From NCBI RefSeq assembly GCF_900129495.1, contig NZ_FQVX01000002.1, forward strand, positions 248,001-312,000: DNA of 64,000 nt, written 5' to 3'. Source of the stretch: Geodermatophilus nigrescens. Lineage in GTDB: Bacteria > Actinomycetota > Actinomycetes > Mycobacteriales > Geodermatophilaceae. The stretch's first letter is position 1. Each line of letters starts with the position of its first letter. A program made the translations under genes and the position numbers. Positions 10,131 to 18,409 of this stretch are shown here, one piece after another. The notes under the pieces are model-generated. The model was not told the DNA's origin. It did no database searches and worked only from the letters and a program-made list of their open reading frames with translations.

Positions 10131-10146
10131 TTCGGCGGGGACCGAA
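10131..10146. promoter_or_regulatory. inverted repeat between divergent P450-like and ArsR genes
   Basis: TTCGG-N6-CCGAA lies midway between the two divergent start codons. It could be the operator of the ArsR-type regulator. Evidence is only symmetry and position. Confidence 0.35.
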
Positions 10147-10170
10147 CCGTCGGTGCGCCAGGATGTCCGC

Positions 10171-10854
10171 GTGCCGGTGTCCGCTGCCTCCCTCGCCCGC
10201 TTCGCCGGGCTGCTCGCCGACCGCAGCCGGGCGTCGATGTGCCTGGCACTGCTCGACGGCCGGGCCTGGACGGCGGGCGAGCTGGCCCGGCACGCCGGCG
10301 TCGCCCGCTCCACCGCCAGCGAGCACCTCACCGTCCTCGTGGGCGCGGGCGTGCTGACCGAGCGGCGCCAGGGGCGGGCCCGCTACGTCGAGCTGGCCGG
10401 GCCGGAGGTGGCCGCTGCCCTGGAGGACCTCGGGGCGCTGGCCGGCGAGCGCGAGCGCCCGACGTCGCTGCGGACCGTCCGGGCCGACGCCCGCCTGGCC
10501 GAGGCGCGCACCTGCTACGACCACCTCGCCGGCCGCCTCGGCGTCGCGGTCCTCGGGTCGCTGGCCGCCCGGGGGCTGCTGGACACCACCGCCGGCCTGG
10601 CGGTGACCCCGGCCGGGCGGCGCTGGTTCGCCGAGGTCTGCGGCCCGGCGCCGTCGGGGAGCCGCCCGCCCGTGCGGGCCTGCCTCGACTGGACCGAGCG
10701 GCGTCCCCACCTCGGCGGCGCCCTCGGCGCGGCGCTGCTGCGCACGGCCCTCGAGGAGCGGTGGGTCATGCCGGTGCCGGGCCTCCCCCGCGCGCTGGCC
10801 GTGACGCCGGAGGGCGCGCTCGCGCTGACCGGCCCGGCCGCCGTCGCGGGATGA
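10171..10854 (+). CDS. ArsR-family winged-helix regulator with C-terminal extension
   Basis: 227 residues from the GTG at 10171, with AGGA about 8 nt upstream; a GTG at 10153 is also possible. The N-terminal 80 residues form an ArsR HTH: ELARHAGVARSTASEHL is the recognition region and ERRQGRARYVELAG the wing. No CxC metal motif is seen. The extra 130 residues, with repeated Trp/Arg patches such as ARTCYDHLAGRLGVA, are typical of the long ArsR-like proteins of actinobacteria. It is divergent from the PEP-mutase/P450 pair, which it most likely controls. Confidence 0.85.
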   Translation: MPVSAASLARFAGLLADRSRASMCLALLDGRAWTAGELARHAGVARSTASEHLTVLVGAGVLTERRQGRARYVELAGPEVAAALEDLGALAGERERPTSLRTVRADARLAEARTCYDHLAGRLGVAVLGSLAARGLLDTTAGLAVTPAGRRWFAEVCGPAPSGSRPPVRACLDWTERRPHLGGALGAALLRTALEERWVMPVPGLPRALAVTPEGALALTGPAAVAG

Positions 10855-10932
10855 GCGAGACGCGCCGGGTCCCGTCGACGGCGGCGCTTCCCCCGCCCTA
10901 GCGTCGGCCGCCTCCTCCCGGAGGGAGCCGCC

Positions 10933-12108
10933 ATGCGGGGCTACCGGGCCGACCGCGCCTTCGACGGCGAGCGCGTGCTGCGCGACGGCGCGCTGGTGCT
11001 GGTCGAGGACGGCCGCATCGTGGCCGTGCAGCCCGCGTCGGCGGCCGCACCCGACGGCGTGCCGGTCACCGCGCTGCCCGGGACGACGCTGCTGCCCGGC
11101 CTGGTCGACACCCACGTGCACCTGTGCGGCGACAGCGGCCCGCGCGCGCTCGACCGGCTGCCGGAGCTCTCACCGGCCGAGGTGGACGCCACCGTGGCCG
11201 ACTCCCTGCGGCAGCACCTCGCCGCCGGGGTGACGGCGGTGCGCGACCTGGGCGACGTCGGCTGGGCGGTGGTGGAGCGGGCGCCGGAGGACGGGCCGAC
11301 CGTGGTGGCCTCGGGGCCGCCGCTCACCTCGCACGGCGGGCACTGCGCCGGCATGGGCGGGCAGGTGCGGGGCACCGGGCCGCTGCGGGACGCGGTGCGC
11401 GAGCGGGCCGCGCGGGGCGCCGGGGTGGTCAAGCTGATGGCCAGCGGCGGGGCGATGACGCCGGGCACCGACATGGCAGCCTGCCAGTTCACCGCCGCCG
11501 AGGTGCGCGCCGTCGTCGACGAGGCGCACCGGCTGGGCCTGCCGGTGACCGCCCACGCGCACGCCCTGCCCGCCGTCCGGCAGGTGCTCGCCGCCGGCGT
11601 CGACGGCATCGAGCACTGCACCTGCCTGACGGCGACCGGCTGGGGCGCCCCGCCGGGGCTGGCCGGGCAGCTGGCCCGGGCGGGCGTCGTCGTCGGCCCG
11701 ACGCTCGGGCTGGCCGAGGGCGCCGTGCCGCCGCCCCGGGTGCAGGCGCTGATCGACCGGCTGGGCCTCACCGAGGAGGCGCGGGCGGCCGAGGCGGCGC
11801 GGCTGCACGCGGCCGGCGTCCGGCTGGTCAGCGGGGTCGACTCCGGCATCGCGCCGGGCAAGCCGCACGGGATCGTGGCGCGGGCGGTCGCCTCGCTGGC
11901 CGCCGCCGGGGTGCCGGCCGCCGACGCGCTGGCGACGGCGACCGCCGGCGCCGCCCGCGCCTGCGGGTTGGGGCACCGCACCGGGCGGCTCGCGCCGGGC
12001 CTGGACGCCGACCTGCTGCTCGTCGACGGCGACCCCACCCGCGACGTCGCGGCGCTGGCGCGGGTGCGGCTGGTCGTCTCCCGCGGCCGGGAGCCGGTCC
12101 CGGCCTGA
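10933..12108 (+). CDS. amidohydrolase (imidazolonepropionase/prolidase-like)
   Basis: 391 residues, ATG behind GGAGGGAGCC. It belongs to the metal-dependent amidohydrolase superfamily: LVDTHVHL gives the HxH pair (H61, H63), GVVKLMASGG the likely carboxylated Lys, VTAHAH and GIEHC further His ligands, and VSGVDSG the catalytic Asp. The C-terminus closes the small beta domain (GLDADLLLVDGDP). Such enzymes hydrolyse cyclic amides or dipeptides; the substrate cannot be read from sequence. TAGCGT at 10900-10905 could be its -10. It is convergent with the HAD gene, 4 nt apart. Confidence 0.88.
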   Translation: MRGYRADRAFDGERVLRDGALVLVEDGRIVAVQPASAAAPDGVPVTALPGTTLLPGLVDTHVHLCGDSGPRALDRLPELSPAEVDATVADSLRQHLAAGVTAVRDLGDVGWAVVERAPEDGPTVVASGPPLTSHGGHCAGMGGQVRGTGPLRDAVRERAARGAGVVKLMASGGAMTPGTDMAACQFTAAEVRAVVDEAHRLGLPVTAHAHALPAVRQVLAAGVDGIEHCTCLTATGWGAPPGLAGQLARAGVVVGPTLGLAEGAVPPPRVQALIDRLGLTEEARAAEAARLHAAGVRLVSGVDSGIAPGKPHGIVARAVASLAAAGVPAADALATATAGAARACGLGHRTGRLAPGLDADLLLVDGDPTRDVAALARVRLVVSRGREPVPA

Positions 12109-12112
12109 GCGG

Positions 12113-12805
12113 TCAGCGGCGGGCGGCGTCCCGGTCGAGCACCAGGCGCTCGAGGTCGGCGAGCCCGACGCCGGCGAGGGTGTCGCGCAGGACCAGGCCG
12201 TCGGCCGGGGCCAGGGGCTGCAGCGAGGGCACGCCGAGCACGGCGGCGCCGGCGGCGAGCCCGGCGGCCACGCCGGCCGCGGAGTCCTCGACGACGACGC
12301 ACGCGGCCGGGTCGACGCCGAGCGCCGCGGTGGCCTGCAGGTAGGGCGCCGGGTCGGGCTTGCGGGCGGGCACCTCGTCGCCGCACACGGTGAGGTCGAA
12401 GGGCGGGACGTCGAGGTCGGCGGAGATCCGGGCGATGACCAGGTCGGCCAGCGCGCGCGGCGTCGTCGTCACCAGCGCGGTGGGCAGCGCGGCGGCGCGG
12501 ACCTCGGTCAGCAGCTCGCGGGCCCCCGGCCGCCACGGCACGTCCCCGGCGAGCAGGCCCGCGACGGTGGCCTCGACGTCGGCGGCGTCGGCCTCCCACA
12601 CGTGCTCGCGGTCGACGCCGAGGTCGGCGTAGAGGATGCCCAGCGCGGTGCGCATGCTGGTGCCCACGGTGGCCTCGCGGGCGGCGGGGCTCAGCTCCCC
12701 GCCCAGGCGGCGGGCGAGCCCGAACAGCGCCGCTCCCCAGTGCTGCTCGGTCTCCACGAGCGTGCCGTCCATGTCGAACAGGACTGCAGCAAGGCTATTC
12801 GGCAT
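12113..12805 (-). CDS. HAD-family phosphatase, 5' end replaced by mobile element
   Basis: 230 residues, starting MPNSLAAVLFDMDGT. HAD hydrolases of the beta-phosphoglucomutase type: motif I LFDMDGTL (Asp nucleophile), motif II LVTTTPR, the Lys of ARKPDP, and the acidic motif VVEDSAAG. The substrate is a small phosphometabolite, unidentified. The first 12 codons are odd: the bases after the 15-bp att core (12770-12784) are AT-richer and come from the integrated element, yet encode almost the same peptide as the original start stranded at 18472 (MPTDLAAVLFDM). The gene has lost its native promoter and now follows the integrase on the same strand, 17 nt apart. Confidence 0.93.
   Translation of the reverse strand: MPNSLAAVLFDMDGTLVETEQHWGAALFGLARRLGGELSPAAREATVGTSMRTALGILYADLGVDREHVWEADAADVEATVAGLLAGDVPWRPGARELLTEVRAAALPTALVTTTPRALADLVIARISADLDVPPFDLTVCGDEVPARKPDPAPYLQATAALGVDPAACVVVEDSAAGVAAGLAAGAAVLGVPSLQPLAPADGLVLRDTLAGVGLADLERLVLDRDAARR
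12770..12784. repeat. att core, left copy
   Basis: CATGTCGAACAGGAC, identical to 18437-18451. On the minus strand it encodes VLFDM of the HAD motif I. Six of the eight bases on its left also match the right copy. Confidence 0.88.
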
Positions 12806-12822
12806 CTGGCCTGCGGTTTTCC

Positions 12823-13932
12823 CTAACTGGACGGCTCCCGGGTACACAACGGGTACACATCAGGATTGATCTTGGACAGGATGTCGGCCATCGCCGCGCG
12901 CGTCGCGAGCTCGTCATCGGGCTTCAGATACGCGTACACGCGGTAGGTGATCTCCGGTCCCGAGTGTCCCAGCCAGCGGGAGACGGCGACGACGGAGACC
13001 CCCCGAGACACGAGGCTCGCGCCGAAGAAGTGCCGCAGCGAGTGCGGCGAGACGGTGAACCCGACGGCCCGCTCGATGTCGTCGAAGAGGTGGCCGGCCA
13101 CCGACTTGGTGAGCGCTCCTCCAGTACGACTGGAGAACACGAGACCGTCGGCGCGAGGGTGCTGGCGGATCTGCTCGGCCAGCGCCTGCAGGACGACGTC
13201 GTCGGCGGGGACGTCCCGCCGGGAGGAGCCGGTCTTGAGCTGCCCGAGTTCGCCTCCGGGGCGTCGCTGCTGGCGGATGCGCACGGTGCGGCGCAGGAAG
13301 TCGACGTCCTCCACCCGCAGTCCGCAGGCCTCGCTGATCCGCAACCCCAGCCCGACGAGCGCGATGACCAGGGGGCGGTAGTGGTCCGGTGTCGCGGCGA
13401 GGACCGCGGCGACGTCCTCGTCGGTCAGGTGCACGTCGCGCCGGCGCGGCGCCGCCGGCGCCCTGACGGCCTTGGCGGGGTTGGAGGCGAGCAGTCCGTC
13501 AGCGACGGCGGCGTCGAGGACCTGCCGGACCTGCCGCAGCACCTGCCCGACCGTGCCCGGCGCGAGTGTCTGCGACCACCGTCCGACGGCCGCCGCCACG
13601 TGGCTGGGCCGGAGGGCGCCCACCGGATGCCGCCCCAGCGCCGGGAGGACGTGCCGGTCCAGCCGGGACCGTTTGACCAGCCGAGTGGTGTCCGCGGCCA
13701 GCAGTGGTGCATGCGCCGCCCAGTGCTCCTCTGCGAACTGCGCGAAGGTGACCGCAGCACGCCTGGCGTCGATGTAGCTGCCGGTGAGCTTCGACGCCTC
13801 CATGGTGGCAAGGTAGCGCTCGGCGTCGACCTTCCGGTCGAACACCTTGACCACCTGCACTCCGGATGGGTCACGGAAGCGGGCGTACCAACGCGCCCTG
13901 CCTGCACGACTGCGCCGCTCGAGGCTGGCCAT
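12823..13932 (-). CDS. int: tyrosine recombinase / integrase
   Basis: 369 residues, ATG at 13932 after GGGAGGG. An N-terminal arm-binding part (about 1-60), a SAM-like core-binding domain (about 62-150) and a catalytic domain follow. Catalytic residues can be placed: R198 in LGLRISEACGL, K233 in GQLKTGS, H297 and R300 in SPHSLRHFF, H323 in WLGHSG and the nucleophile Y333 in RVYAYL. It therefore appears intact. It sits at the left end of the element with its 3' end 18 bp from the HAD start. It would use the 15-bp core and the 26-bp arm repeats. Confidence 0.95.
   Translation of the reverse strand: MASLERRSRAGRARWYARFRDPSGVQVVKVFDRKVDAERYLATMEASKLTGSYIDARRAAVTFAQFAEEHWAAHAPLLAADTTRLVKRSRLDRHVLPALGRHPVGALRPSHVAAAVGRWSQTLAPGTVGQVLRQVRQVLDAAVADGLLASNPAKAVRAPAAPRRRDVHLTDEDVAAVLAATPDHYRPLVIALVGLGLRISEACGLRVEDVDFLRRTVRIRQQRRPGGELGQLKTGSSRRDVPADDVVLQALAEQIRQHPRADGLVFSSRTGGALTKSVAGHLFDDIERAVGFTVSPHSLRHFFGASLVSRGVSVVAVSRWLGHSGPEITYRVYAYLKPDDELATRAAMADILSKINPDVYPLCTREPSS
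12840..12865. repeat. arm-type repeat, left copy
   Basis: A 26-bp sequence built of two tandem 11-mers of the form GGGTACACAWC followed by AGGA. It differs by one base from 18309-18334 and has the same orientation. It lies inside the 3' end of the integrase gene. Integrase or excisionase binding is inferred. Confidence 0.8.
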
Positions 13933-14541
13933 GGTCCCTCCCACAGGTGGGTGTTCACTCACCGTCCCACCGAGCGCGGACATCTCCGGCAGGGCGGCAG
14001 GAGTCCTCCTGGTCCTTTCCGGTCGGCCGGACCCAGCAGCATGTGGCACCGGCGGACGCGGCGTGCGGCCGCACCGTGAGCACAGCCCCTCCGTCCATGC
14101 ACGACCTGGCGGTACAGATCGGCGTGGTCGGTGAGCCGCCCGCTCTCCCTCGTGCAGGTCGAGGAGCCGCCGGAGGTCCTGGCGGACGCGGACGGTGAGC
14201 CCACCGTCGTTGAGCACATCGGCCTGCACCGGAAGCTGAAGCGCTCGCGGTCAAGCCCACCCGGCAACGGCAGCGCCTGGCCGCCGGGGCCGGCTCGCTC
14301 CTGTGGCGTTGGAGCTCAGGACGAGTCGCCTGTCGCCGTGGTTCGTCGTCGAGTCACGAAGTGCGCACGTCTCCACCTCCGCAGACCCTCAGTGATCCCA
14401 CGTGCATCGCGAGGGAGGCACGGCGACGGGACGATGTCACCACGCCACACGTCCGGTCACGACGACCCGGCAGGCGAGGCGATCGATCCGAACACCTGCG
14501 CAGCAGCCGCTCGGCCCATGTGAACAGAGGAGTCGCAGGCC
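13933..14541. other. non-coding or degenerate stretch upstream of integrase
   Basis: No convincing gene. Open frames occur on both strands, but their codon use lacks the strong third-position GC of neighbours and none has a ribosome site. On the minus strand a fragment reading GLTVRVRQDLRRLLDLHEGE (about 14215-14156) looks protein-like and may be a gene remnant. Confidence 0.5.
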
Positions 14542-14736
14542 ATGAACCGCCACTCACGGGAGGCTCTCAGACAGGCGGCGTTCCGCACGCGCGCCCGTGC
14601 CGTGTCCGTCCGTGACCGGTGCGCGGCAGCCCGCGCCCGGGCGCACCAGGCTCGCGCGGACGCGGACCTGCAGTGTCTGCGGAGCCGGGTCCACCAAGAG
14701 GCCGGTCGGCGACGTCGGTCGTGCCGCCGCAGGTGA
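14542..14736 (+). CDS. small Arg/Ala-rich hypothetical protein
   Basis: 64 residues, ATG at 14542 with AGAGGAG about 12 nt upstream. The chain (MNRHSREALRQAAF and onward) is strongly basic and predicted helical, with RARAHQARADADL as a likely coiled-coil segment. It resembles in composition the two small minus-strand ORFs at 17.1-17.8 kb of the same element. No known family was recognised. Arg-rich frames arise easily in GC-rich DNA, so it may be spurious. Confidence 0.4.
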   Translation: MNRHSREALRQAAFRTRARAVSVRDRCAAARARAHQARADADLQCLRSRVHQEAGRRRRSCRRR

Positions 14737-14771
14737 ACACTGCGGGCCCGGAGTACACGGGTCCGCCCCGG

Positions 14772-14795
14772 GCGGCATGACGCAAGTCATGCCGC
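14772..14795. terminator. 10-bp hairpin with GCAA loop
   Basis: Perfect arms GCGGCATGAC / GTCATGCCGC around a 4-nt loop, 35 nt after the small ORF ending at 14736. There is no T-tract. It could equally be an operator in the 378-nt gap (14737-15114) before the AraC gene, in which nothing else is evident. Confidence 0.45.
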
Positions 14796-15114
14796 GTCCG
14801 ACGTGGTGTCTCCAGCCGTGGTGGAGGTGGAGCAGCACCCCCACCGGTCACCGGCTCCACCGCCGAGCCGTCGAGGTCGCGCCCCGGCGAAACCCGTCAC
14901 CACGAGTTCGCCGGCCCGGAGTGCATGAGGTGTGTCGCCTCGGTTCTGTCGAGCTCCAGTGCGGTGAGTGACTGTCATGCGCGCTCGAGTCGGCCCCTAC
15001 GCCTATGGGCGAAGGGCTTCGCATGGCGGGTGGCAGCGACTACGGTCGGCCGGGCCGGCGCTGCCGGTGACGGCCCAGCCACGGCCCCATATCCGCGCAC
15101 CCCGGAGTCGCGTC

Positions 15115-16077
15115 ATGCCGGTCGAGGTCGTCGACTTGTCCATTCGGGAGCCGGATGTCGCCCAGGCCGTGCTTACCGAGCTCTACCGCTCAGAGCGCCC
15201 ACACGCGTTCTCCGGCGTCCGCAGGTCGTTCATCTGCGAGCTCCGGTCGGCGACGGCCGGTCGCCTGGGCGCGGACCGGCTGCGGTTCACAGCAGGCATG
15301 CGCTGCGTGATCGCTCCGCTGAGCGATCTGGTGGTGGTCAGTCCGGTGAGCGGTGAGTGCCGGTACGTGGCCGGCCGGGACGAGATCATCACGCGGCCGG
15401 GCGTGGTGTTCCGGCACCCGATCGGTCTGGCGTTCAGCGGTGAGTGGGACGACATGGACGTGAGCATCGTGCGGTTGCCGCTGGCGGTGGTCGAGCGGGT
15501 GGCCGAGGAGCGGCTGGGCGTGCCCCCCGCCGACGTCCGGTTCGACGGGATGAGCCCGGTGTCCGGATCGATGCGCCGCACCTGGCTGGGCCTGATGCGA
15601 TTCGTGCACCAGCAGATGGCCGATCCGGTGAGCGGGCTGGCCGAGCCGCTGGTCGCCGCGCAGCTGACCGAGCTGGTGGCCGCGACCGCGCTGGCGACGT
15701 TCCCGAACACCACGATGACCTCGGCCCGCCTGCCCCGCGCCGGATCGGTCGCACCGGCGGTGGTGCGCCGGGCTGTGGCGTTCATCGACGCGCACGCCTC
15801 GCTGCCGATCACCGTCACCGACGTCGCCCGCGCCGCCGGGGTCGGCCCGCGGGCACTGCAGCTCGCCTTCGCCCGCCACCTCGGACTCAGCCCCACGGGC
15901 TACATGCGGCGGGTACGGCTGGAAGGCGCGCACCGGGAACTGCAGGCCGCCGACCCCACGGCCGGGGACACCGTCGCGGTGATCGCGGGCCGGTGGGGTT
16001 TCGCCAAGCCGGACCGGTTCGCCGCCCACTACCGCGCCACCTACGGAGTGCTCCCTAGCCACACCCTGCGTACCTGA
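15115..16077 (+). CDS. AraC-family transcription regulator (first of a tandem pair)
   Basis: 320 residues from the ATG at 15115 (MPVEVVDLS), with CGGAG about 10 nt upstream. The N-terminal 200 residues form an AraC-binding-2 type sensor region. The C-terminal 100 residues carry the double HTH: ITVTDVARAAGVGPRALQLAF (HTH 1, positions near 235-255) and AVIAGRWGFAKPDRFAAHY (HTH 2), ending GVLPSHTLRT. It is cargo of the integrative element. The next gene is a paralogue with the same last ten residues, 31 nt downstream, probably in one operon. Ligand and targets unknown. Confidence 0.92.
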   Translation: MPVEVVDLSIREPDVAQAVLTELYRSERPHAFSGVRRSFICELRSATAGRLGADRLRFTAGMRCVIAPLSDLVVVSPVSGECRYVAGRDEIITRPGVVFRHPIGLAFSGEWDDMDVSIVRLPLAVVERVAEERLGVPPADVRFDGMSPVSGSMRRTWLGLMRFVHQQMADPVSGLAEPLVAAQLTELVAATALATFPNTTMTSARLPRAGSVAPAVVRRAVAFIDAHASLPITVTDVARAAGVGPRALQLAFARHLGLSPTGYMRRVRLEGAHRELQAADPTAGDTVAVIAGRWGFAKPDRFAAHYRATYGVLPSHTLRT

Positions 16078-16108
16078 GACCGCCGCCCCTGGCTTCCGGA
16101 GGACAGGT

Positions 16109-17077
16109 ATGACCGCCCGGACCACTACAGCGCCCCGGCGCACCCAGTTCGCCACGTCCGACCCGGGCGAGGCGCGAGAGCTCATCGACAGCCTCTTCGG
16201 CGGCCGGCTGCAGCTCAAGGCATCCCCGGACACCAGGTGGGAGGCCAGCGTCAAGATGCTGGACGCGGGTGCGTTCAGCATCAGCGATGTCACGGTGCCC
16301 GCCGACCTCACGTTCGACCTGGCCGGCCAGGACGACGTCCTCGTCTCCGTGGTCCTCGCCGGTGCCATCGGGTACGACCGCGGGCACGAGCTCGAGCGGT
16401 ATGTGCCCGGCGACGTGTTCATCGCCAATGACCCCGACACCCGAGCCGTCGCCGACAGTCATGAGGCCCGGACCCTCAGCGTCACCCTTCCCCGGTCACT
16501 GCTCACGGACGTCGCCCGGGGCACTCCCACCACGAACGAGCCGTGGCGGTTCACCGCCACGCAGGCCACCCCCGGCGGAGCTGCCCGATGGCGGCACGTC
16601 GCCCGCTTCGTCGACGACCTGCTCGCCGGACCCGAGACGGCCGCATCCCCGCTGCTCCTCGGTCCTGCGGGCCGGCTGCTCGCCGCGACCGCCGTGACCG
16701 CCTTCCCCCACACCCTGCAACCGGCACAGGCGCCGGCCGACCGGGTGGACGCCCACCCCGGCACACTGCGCCGAGCAGTGGCCTACATCGAGGCCAACCC
16801 CGACCTCGACCTCTCCGTCGCCGACATCGCCCGGGCCGCCTGCGTGACCCCCCGCGCGGTGCAGCTGGCGTTCCGCCGCCACCTCGGGACGACGCCGACC
16901 GCCTACCTGCGCCGGGCCCGCCTCGCCGAGGCACACCGCCAGCTACGCGACGCCACCTCCGGCGACGGGGTCACCGTCACCGCCGTCGCCGCGCGCTGGG
17001 GCTTCACCCCCAGCAGGTTCACCGAGCACTACCGCGCCGCCTACGGGGTGCTGCCCAGCCACACCCTGCGCACCTGA
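16109..17077 (+). CDS. AraC-family transcription regulator (second of a tandem pair)
   Basis: 322 residues, ATG at 16109 behind a strong GGAGGACAGGT site. The sensor part (SPDTRWEASVKMLDAG, LERYVPGDVFIAND) has the AraC-binding-2 layout. The C-terminal HTHs are LSVADIARAACVTPRAVQLAF and AVAARWGFTPSRFTEHY, ending GVLPSHTLRT as in the upstream paralogue, whereas the sensor halves have diverged. This suggests duplication followed by a change of ligand. Its TGA directly abuts the stop of the next minus-strand ORF (shared TGATCA). Confidence 0.92.
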   Translation: MTARTTTAPRRTQFATSDPGEARELIDSLFGGRLQLKASPDTRWEASVKMLDAGAFSISDVTVPADLTFDLAGQDDVLVSVVLAGAIGYDRGHELERYVPGDVFIANDPDTRAVADSHEARTLSVTLPRSLLTDVARGTPTTNEPWRFTATQATPGGAARWRHVARFVDDLLAGPETAASPLLLGPAGRLLAATAVTAFPHTLQPAQAPADRVDAHPGTLRRAVAYIEANPDLDLSVADIARAACVTPRAVQLAFRRHLGTTPTAYLRRARLAEAHRQLRDATSGDGVTVTAVAARWGFTPSRFTEHYRAAYGVLPSHTLRT

Positions 17078-17314
17078 TCACATCCGTGCGGTCTGCAGCC
17101 GGCGGGCCTCCAGGTCCCGGCGCAGTGCCTCCGCCCGCCGCTGACAGGCGCTGGCATCGGCGGCGAGTTCGGCCGCGATGCGGCGGGCCCGCGCCGCCGC
17201 GGCGGCGCGTCGCGCCGCCGCTTCATACCGGTCCGTCGGCACCGTGGTCCGCGCGTCGCTCACGTCGTCGGCCGTTCCGCCCACCGGTGCCCTCGCTGCC
17301 TCGTCGAAGGGCAC
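17078..17314 (-). CDS. small Ala/Arg-rich coiled-coil protein
   Basis: About 78 residues from a GTG at 17314, with GAGG 9 nt upstream; GTG at 17323 is an alternative. The N-terminal half (PFDEAARAPVGG) is unstructured, and residues 30-78 form a heptad-like helix (YEAAARRAAAAARARRIAAE). No family recognised. It is convergent with, and directly abuts, the second AraC gene. Similar small proteins are encoded at 17488-17763, so it may be a genuine conserved type. Confidence 0.45.
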   Translation of the reverse strand: MPFDEAARAPVGGTADDVSDARTTVPTDRYEAAARRAAAAARARRIAAELAADASACQRRAEALRRDLEARRLQTARM

Positions 17315-17487
17315 CGCGCGCACCTCGCCTCTGCTCAGCGGCACCCCGCCCGTCCGGGACAGGACCGCGCGCGGCCACCCGGATGGAGCCAACAGGCAGG
17401 TCGGGAGCCCCGCTGGAAGAACCGCATCGCCACTGCGCCCCGAGGGGGTGTCGGTTCGCCTACCGGGGATCTGCTCGTCAGTGCGGG

Positions 17488-17763
17488 TCAGTGCGGGTCG
17501 GACGTGGGTGCGCAGGCTCTCGCCCACATCCGCCGCGCCAGGCAGCGTGCAGCATCAGCGCGCACGCGCGCCGAAGCCGCCCGGTCCCGATCGGGCCCGC
17601 GCGACTGACCGTCCGCGGCGACGCCCGCGGCGGCCGCGACCTCGTCGTAGCTGTACGCCACCAGCTGCAGTGTGGCAGCAGCCTGTCGCAGCGCTTCAGC
17701 GGAGCGACGCACGGCCGCGGCCCGCCGCTCGGCCGTCAGCCCGCGGTCCGCCGCCACCGTCAT
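17488..17763 (-). CDS. small helical hypothetical protein
   Basis: 91 residues, ATG at 17763. The sequence MTVAADRGLTAERRAAAVRR continues into a long amphipathic helix with the more ordinary composition SAEALRQAAATLQLVAYSY, which makes it more credible than its neighbours. The C-terminus is Arg/Cys-containing. No domain recognised. It reads toward the 17314 ORF on the same strand and may be co-transcribed with it. Confidence 0.55.
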   Translation of the reverse strand: MTVAADRGLTAERRAAAVRRSAEALRQAAATLQLVAYSYDEVAAAAGVAADGQSRGPDRDRAASARVRADAARCLARRMWARACAPTSDPH

Positions 17764-18409
17764 GCCCCGAGCGTCAACAGGCGCCCGGCGGTTGGCTAGG
17801 CCTCGAGCGAACCGTCGACCGGGCGACTCGCCCACGAACGAAGTGGCGACCGGACCCGACCGCTGTGACGACCCGCCATAGACGAGAGGCCGGCCCTGCG
17901 CTCAGCCGGCCTCGATGAGCCCTCCGAGTGTGGCGTGGGCACCATCAGCGTGACTCGTGACGGGGCGTTGTGCCGCCGGCGACGAGGGACCGGCGCAGGC
18001 TCGGGCACCGATCCCGCACCGCTGCTACGCGCGCGTGGTCCTGGTGTCGATGACGACCGAGTCGTGCTGCCGAGACTCGGCGGTGTACTCAGCGACCGCA
18101 GGACGACCGGAGGACGACCGGAGGAGTGCCAGTCCAGCGACCGGAGCGTGTGGTGCCGCGTCGTCGGGATGTCGAACGCTGGATTGACGACCAGCATCAT
18201 CGGTCCCGACCCGACCGCGCCGGGACGTCATGCCGCACAGGTGCCATCGAACTCGGTGGCATCAACCGGAGGAGAACCGGGCCGCGCCAGCCCCGCCTCA
18301 ACGATCTTGGGTACACATCGGGTACACATCAGGACGCGAAATGACCCGTCACGACACGCCCGGATCAATCAGCGACTAGGGCGCTGACCTGCAGTTTCGT
18401 TGACGACAG
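17764..18409. other. no convincing gene; right end of element
   Basis: Several open frames cross this stretch on both strands but none has a ribosome site or actinobacterial codon bias. The only clear content is the arm-type repeat at 18309-18334 and a 14-nt sequence at 18384-18397 (CTGACCTGCAGTTT) that matches 12806-12819 at 12 of 14 positions. Confidence 0.5.
18309..18334. repeat. arm-type repeat, right copy
   Basis: 26 bp, the same tandem 11-mer structure and orientation as 12840-12865, with one substitution. It lies about 100 bp inside the right att core, compared with about 55 bp on the left. Confidence 0.8.

Noticed and set aside
13955-14267. Overlapping minus-strand open frames upstream of the integrase, including an N-terminal extension to 14229
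   Set aside because: The extension lacks integrase similarity and the ATG at 13932 has a good ribosome site. A short stretch may be a remnant, but a gene is not supported.
14772-14795. Perfect hairpin considered as the left att site or a transposon end
   Set aside because: Not repeated elsewhere in the window and far from the junctions defined by the split HAD gene.
17935-18387. 150-codon open frame in the right end of the element
   Set aside because: No ribosome site, no GC bias at third positions, spans the arm-type repeat and shows no domain.
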